Below, piece after piece: positions 20,398-22,904 of a stretch of DNA of 22,904 nucleotides (within the stretch, counting starts at the first letter, position 1; each line of letters starts with the position of its first letter). The translations under genes and the position numbers were made by a program. Below the pieces are notes generated by a model, which ran no database searches, was not told the origin of the DNA, and worked only from the letters and a program-made list of their open reading frames with translations. Location of the stretch: IMG/VR virus record IMGVR_UViG_3300034418_002430, positions 1 to 22,904 of that record; one strand, 5' to 3'. The stretch comes from a virus.

Positions 20398-20484
20398 CAC
20401 CTGTTGGGAGAATAAAACACTATGCGCTTATCAGATGCCTAGACAAGCGAATGCAATGTACACAACCTAAACTACCCTGCCAAC

Positions 20485-21333
20485 TTAAATCGCTTCTTCT
20501 ACCCAATCATTCCATTTGCCGCCAGTGTATTCTACGACCCACCACCAACCACCTAAACGCGGTTGCCCAAATCCTTTTTCTGTTTCCCATCCACTAAACC
20601 CGTCGCCTAGTTTTTTGTAGCTGCCGCAACGTACGTGGTGGGTAGTTCGTAGGTGTCGTTCCATTTTGCGCGTCAACCTTTCAACGCTCATAGGCACATA
20701 CCATTTGTTGTGGTCGTGACCACGTAGTAAAATGTCTGCGTCAGGGTATCGCGCGGCGTCTATATCCACGCCCAACACACCTTTACTTCGTGGCGCGTTG
20801 CCTCCGTACCCGTGGTGGTAGTGCATCAAATAACTTCGTTGTTCGGTGCGGTACGCAAATCGCCAACGTACCCAACCCGCATAACCTCCTAACTCTATAC
20901 TACTCCCGACGTGTTGTAGTCCGTTTACTACTCGTTTGCTTATGTCCGTGTGCTGTCGCTTGCGTACGTTTGTTTCGTGGTTGCCCTGCACATAGATAGT
21001 TAGTAGGTCTTTGTACGGCTCTAAAAACTTAACCGCATCGTTGACTATCAAATCAAAATAGTCTTGCCCTCTGTACTCAGGGCGTAACCCTGCGGGCAAT
21101 GTATTGCGTGGGTCGTATTTACCACCCATCGCGTCAAGGAAGTCGCCGTTTAGAAAGATAGCTGCGTTACGTTCACGGGCTAGTTCTAAATGTTTCTTCA
21201 ATAATTTGCGGTCGCACTTGGTGCTGTCAAAATGTACGTCGCTTAGAAATAGCGTGTACGTTCTTTCGCCTGCCTCAACTTCCCTCTTTACGCCGTGTAC
21301 ATTCCGCGCGTGTATTTGTATTGGTATGCTCAT
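20485..21333 (-). CDS. Calcineurin-like metallophosphoesterase
   Basis: The start at 21333 (MSIPIQIHARNVHG, 282 residues) is preferred; the frame extends to 21399 only inside the previous gene. The full metal-binding series is present: SDVHF (Asp32, His34), NGDFLD (Asp64), QGNHE (Asn118, His119), HYHHG near 178 and RGHDHN near 215. It should be an active two-metal phosphoesterase, possibly acting on nucleic acid or nucleotides. The C-terminus is Trp/Gly-rich (GGWWWVVEYTGGKWNDW). It is the last gene before the terminator, after the lysis genes, an unexpected place for an enzyme. The substrate cannot be inferred. Confidence 0.85.
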   Translation of the reverse strand: MSIPIQIHARNVHGVKREVEAGERTYTLFLSDVHFDSTKCDRKLLKKHLELARERNAAIFLNGDFLDAMGGKYDPRNTLPAGLRPEYRGQDYFDLIVNDAVKFLEPYKDLLTIYVQGNHETNVRKRQHTDISKRVVNGLQHVGSSIELGGYAGWVRWRFAYRTEQRSYLMHYHHGYGGNAPRSKGVLGVDIDAARYPDADILLRGHDHNKWYVPMSVERLTRKMERHLRTTHHVRCGSYKKLGDGFSGWETEKGFGQPRLGGWWWVVEYTGGKWNDWVEEAI

Positions 21334-21541
21334 AGAATGACAAACAGATTGGTAGGACACCGACCGCGCACAGAATAACGTGCGGCCAAGTTGCCCCAAC
21401 CTCCGTTATTTCTGTACACGCTGTCAGTACAATAACGCCGCCTATAGTCCGCTTTGCTGACCAACGACGTAGGTTGCCTTTTGTCTTGAAAATTTCAGTT
21501 AGGTCAAGACGTGACAACAAAGACGCTAGGTTAGTCTTCAC
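21275..21541 (-). CDS. Putative holin (two membrane segments, GTG start)
   Basis: The 88-residue protein has a charged N-terminal part, then two hydrophobic segments (TIGGVIVLTACTEI and WPHVILCAVGVLPICLSFY) with a short loop, and a charged C-terminal tail. Size, two membrane segments and position next to the amidase gene fit a holin. No in-frame ATG exists upstream of the first membrane segment; the GTG at 21541 overlaps the previous stop region by 11 bases. The C-terminus overlaps the phosphoesterase gene by 59 bases. Confidence 0.6.
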   Translation of the reverse strand: MKTNLASLLSRLDLTEIFKTKGNLRRWSAKRTIGGVIVLTACTEITEVGATWPHVILCAVGVLPICLSFYEHTNTNTRAECTRRKEGS

Positions 21542-21701
21542 TCTTCTTACGGCGGTCGCCAGTAATTGCGGTAATCAACACGTCAATATACCCGAAGATT
21601 TGGTTGTCGGTTTCAGTTGGTGTCAGGTTGACAATAACTTTTACGAAGGCCATAAGGCCGACTACCAAGGCCAACCAGTTTTCTGCGATAAACTCACTCA
21701 T
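21531..21701 (-). CDS. Small single-pass membrane protein, holin-like
   Basis: A 56-residue frame starts at an ATG at 21701, overlapping the amidase stop by 8 bases (ATGAGTGA), and ends with TAA at 21533-21531. It has one hydrophobic segment (NWLALVVGLMAFVKVIV) and a charged C-terminus (DRRKKSED). It fits between amidase and the second membrane protein, so it may be a holin, a holin partner or a spanin-like factor. No family is recognised. Confidence 0.65.
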   Translation of the reverse strand: MSEFIAENWLALVVGLMAFVKVIVNLTPTETDNQIFGYIDVLITAITGDRRKKSED

Positions 21702-22125
21702 GATTTGTAATTAAAAAATTGTATTTGTCTGCGACCTCAAACGAAGGGCACGCTTTTTTAGCGTATTCGTTGTGGCCGTGGATTGTAAGGTGTTGGCCGA
21801 ATACCATGCGTAGACTCTGCACCAACTTAATGAATGCTATGTCCTGTATCGGCGTCATTGTGTCTTTTGGTTTGTTGTCCTTATCTACCCCACCAATGTA
21901 ACACACGCCTATGCTGTCGGCGTTGTGGCCGCGTGTGTGCGCCCCTGACTTTTCAATTGGTCTGCCCTTTTCTATTGTGCCGTCAAGCCATATCACATAG
22001 TGGTAACCAATGTCTGACCAATTGCGCGGCGGGCTAGTATGCCATTGACGTATAGTGGCAACGTCAAAGTGTGCGCCTTCAATAGTGGCGCTGCAATGCA
22101 ATATAATGCGGTTCAGTGACCTCAC
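21694..22125 (-). CDS. N-acetylmuramoyl-L-alanine amidase (T7 lysozyme-like endolysin)
   Basis: The 143-residue enzyme cleaves the bond between muramic acid and the first peptide residue of peptidoglycan. It resembles T7 lysozyme along its length: IILHCSA (His10), DIGYHYVIWLDGTIEKGRP (Tyr41), HNADSIGVCYIGG, and HGHNEYAKKACPSF (His118, Lys124, Cys126). His10, His118 and Cys126 correspond to the zinc ligands and Tyr41 and Lys124 to the catalytic residues. No signal peptide is present, so release needs a holin. The ATGA overlap at 22125 links it to the coiled-coil gene before it. Confidence 0.95.
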   Translation of the reverse strand: MRSLNRIILHCSATIEGAHFDVATIRQWHTSPPRNWSDIGYHYVIWLDGTIEKGRPIEKSGAHTRGHNADSIGVCYIGGVDKDNKPKDTMTPIQDIAFIKLVQSLRMVFGQHLTIHGHNEYAKKACPSFEVADKYNFLITNHE

Positions 22126-22328
22126 TCCACTTTGTTTTTAGCTAGTAGTAGCTTTATCTCATTTACGCCGTCCATCAATTCGCGTAGAATCTTAGCTACG
22201 TTCTCCTCATTCTTTTCTAACTGGTACAATCGTGACTTAACCTTCGTCATATCTGTGTGCAATTTGACGTAGGTAGCCAGTATGCCCGTCGCTCCACTAA
22301 GTGCTACACTAATCAATTCCTGTGTCAT
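22122..22328 (-). CDS. Small membrane/coiled-coil protein, XhlA-like lysis accessory
   Basis: The 68-residue protein has a mildly hydrophobic N-terminal segment (LISVALSGATGILATYVKL) followed by a coiled coil (KVKSRLYQLEKNEENVAKIL and RELMDGVNEIKLLLAKN). Small membrane plus coiled-coil proteins of this size occur beside holin and amidase genes, as XhlA does in Bacillus phages, though in XhlA the membrane segment is C-terminal. ATGA overlaps join it to both neighbours. Confidence 0.55.
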   Translation of the reverse strand: MTQELISVALSGATGILATYVKLHTDMTKVKSRLYQLEKNEENVAKILRELMDGVNEIKLLLAKNKVE

Positions 22329-22462
22329 GGCTCTACTACTCTTAGGCGTGTTTCAAGGTCTTCAATCTTAGCGGCCATTTCTTCTAGAATAGGTATCAAA
22401 ATTTCCGAATCTAGAATGTCCAACTTAGCGTCGTCAGTTAAGGTGTCGATACGTGTGCTCAT
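22325..22462 (-). CDS. Small acidic coiled-coil protein
   Basis: The ATG at 22462 overlaps the preceding stop by ATGA, giving 45 residues, beginning MSTRIDTLTDDAKLDILDSE and ending in a helix (EEMAAKIEDLETRLRVVEP). The frame could extend to 22525 inside the preceding gene, but the coupled start is more likely. It may be a fibre-associated or lysis-accessory protein. No family is recognised. Confidence 0.6.
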   Translation of the reverse strand: MSTRIDTLTDDAKLDILDSEILIPILEEMAAKIEDLETRLRVVEP

Positions 22463-22904
22463 TGTTGAAATAGAATTGTAAAAGACACATTGCCCATAGC
22501 TTGGTTCATGTTGTTTTCTAACCAAAACGCATAAGTTGAACCTTCAGCCATGCCCGCCGCAGCCGTAAATTCAAACGTCGTTTCCATACGCGACGCGTAA
22601 ACGGGCGTCGTAGTAATCGTTTCCTTGTCCGTAGTTGTGTTATCTAACGCCACTTGTCGCAAGGTCAAACTTAACGTCCCGCTTGTCGGCGCTGTGTATT
22701 CATGTCTTAAAATAACCTTCAGCAATTGACCCGCGTTAGGCATGGCTAATTTGTTGCTACGTTGTAACGTAGTGTATTCTGTTTCTGTGTTGCCTACGGG
22801 CAAGTACACGTCACGAAGGGCATTATCAAAAAATGACCCAACGACGACACACTTGTTTTTTAACGACGACCCGAAATTGGTTGTCGTAATTTTTTTGCTA
22901 CTCC
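22459..22904 (-). CDS. C-terminal part of a virion surface/fibre-like protein, cut by right edge
   Basis: The frame is open from the edge and ends with a stop at 22461-22459; about 147 residues are present. A GTG at 22809 could be read as a start, but the frame continues upstream without a stop and with coherent sequence (CVVVGSFFDNALRDVYLPVG). The visible part is beta-rich, with LLKVILRHEYTAPTSGTLSL and a Trp/aromatic end (YAFWLENNMNQAMGNVSFTI), consistent with a jelly-roll-like domain of a tail fibre or receptor-binding protein. The identity is inferred from composition and the position before the lysis genes. Confidence 0.5.
   Translation of the reverse strand, partial: SSKKITTTNFGSSLKNKCVVVGSFFDNALRDVYLPVGNTETEYTTLQRSNKLAMPNAGQLLKVILRHEYTAPTSGTLSLTLRQVALDNTTTDKETITTTPVYASRMETTFEFTAAAGMAEGSTYAFWLENNMNQAMGNVSFTILFQQ

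Noticed and set aside
20398-20484. Possible small gene or second promoter between phosphoesterase and terminator
   Set aside because: I see no ORF of useful length, and the TAGTTTAG-like box has no TTTG at the expected distance.
21334-21399. Longer start of the phosphoesterase at 21399
   Set aside because: The extra 22 residues are Cys/Ser-rich and overlap the holin-like gene; the domain begins well after the ATG at 21333.

Overview
The window is about 22.9 kb of a tailed dsDNA phage (or prophage) with a siphovirus-like virion. Every gene I can support lies on the minus strand, so transcription runs right to left. The likely host is a member of the Bacteroidota. No Shine-Dalgarno (GGAGG-like) sequence precedes the start codons, and upstream stretches are A-rich instead. 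The one clear promoter matches the Bacteroidota form TTTG-N19-TAnnTTTG with one mismatch. Several proteins also look like families I know from Bacteroidota phages. Genes are packed tightly, mostly with ATGA or TAATG stop/start overlaps. The largest non-coding gap is only about 200 bp, and I see no tRNA, CRISPR array, integrase, transposase or DNA polymerase.

Reading in the direction of transcription: (1) 22904-20485 holds the end of a virion surface protein cut by the right edge, then a lysis module (two small coiled-coil proteins, a T7-lysozyme-like amidase, two small membrane proteins that are holin candidates) and a calcineurin-like phosphoesterase. A strong intrinsic terminator closes it. 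(2) 20400-20283 is the control region, with the promoter, phased direct repeats and a 10-bp palindrome. (3) 20282-16386 is the early/replication module: a DUF3846-like protein, small unknowns, an SSB-like protein ending in DKDLPF, an HTH protein, a winged-helix replication initiator with a four-unit 22-bp iteron array inside its gene, a NinG-like nuclease and a sigma-like protein. (4) 16504-13984 holds small conserved genes and both terminase subunits. (5) 13987-5291 is the tail module: a candidate tail assembly chaperone with a -1 frameshift signal, tail completion proteins, two large tail-tip/baseplate proteins and the tape measure. (6) 5270-1 is the head module: an XkdF-type prohead protease, nine very acidic mini-genes, a scaffold-like protein and the major capsid protein, cut by the left edge.

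Three non-gene signals stand out. A short linker of fixed length sits between stop and start codons in the mini-gene cassette (2345-4013). The iteron array lies inside the initiator gene (18184-18270). A T9 slippery run with a downstream hairpin lies at 13457-13488. The best candidate for something undescribed is the cassette of nine acidic proteins with its repeated linker. Its function cannot be read from the sequence. No portal gene is visible; it may lie beyond the left edge.
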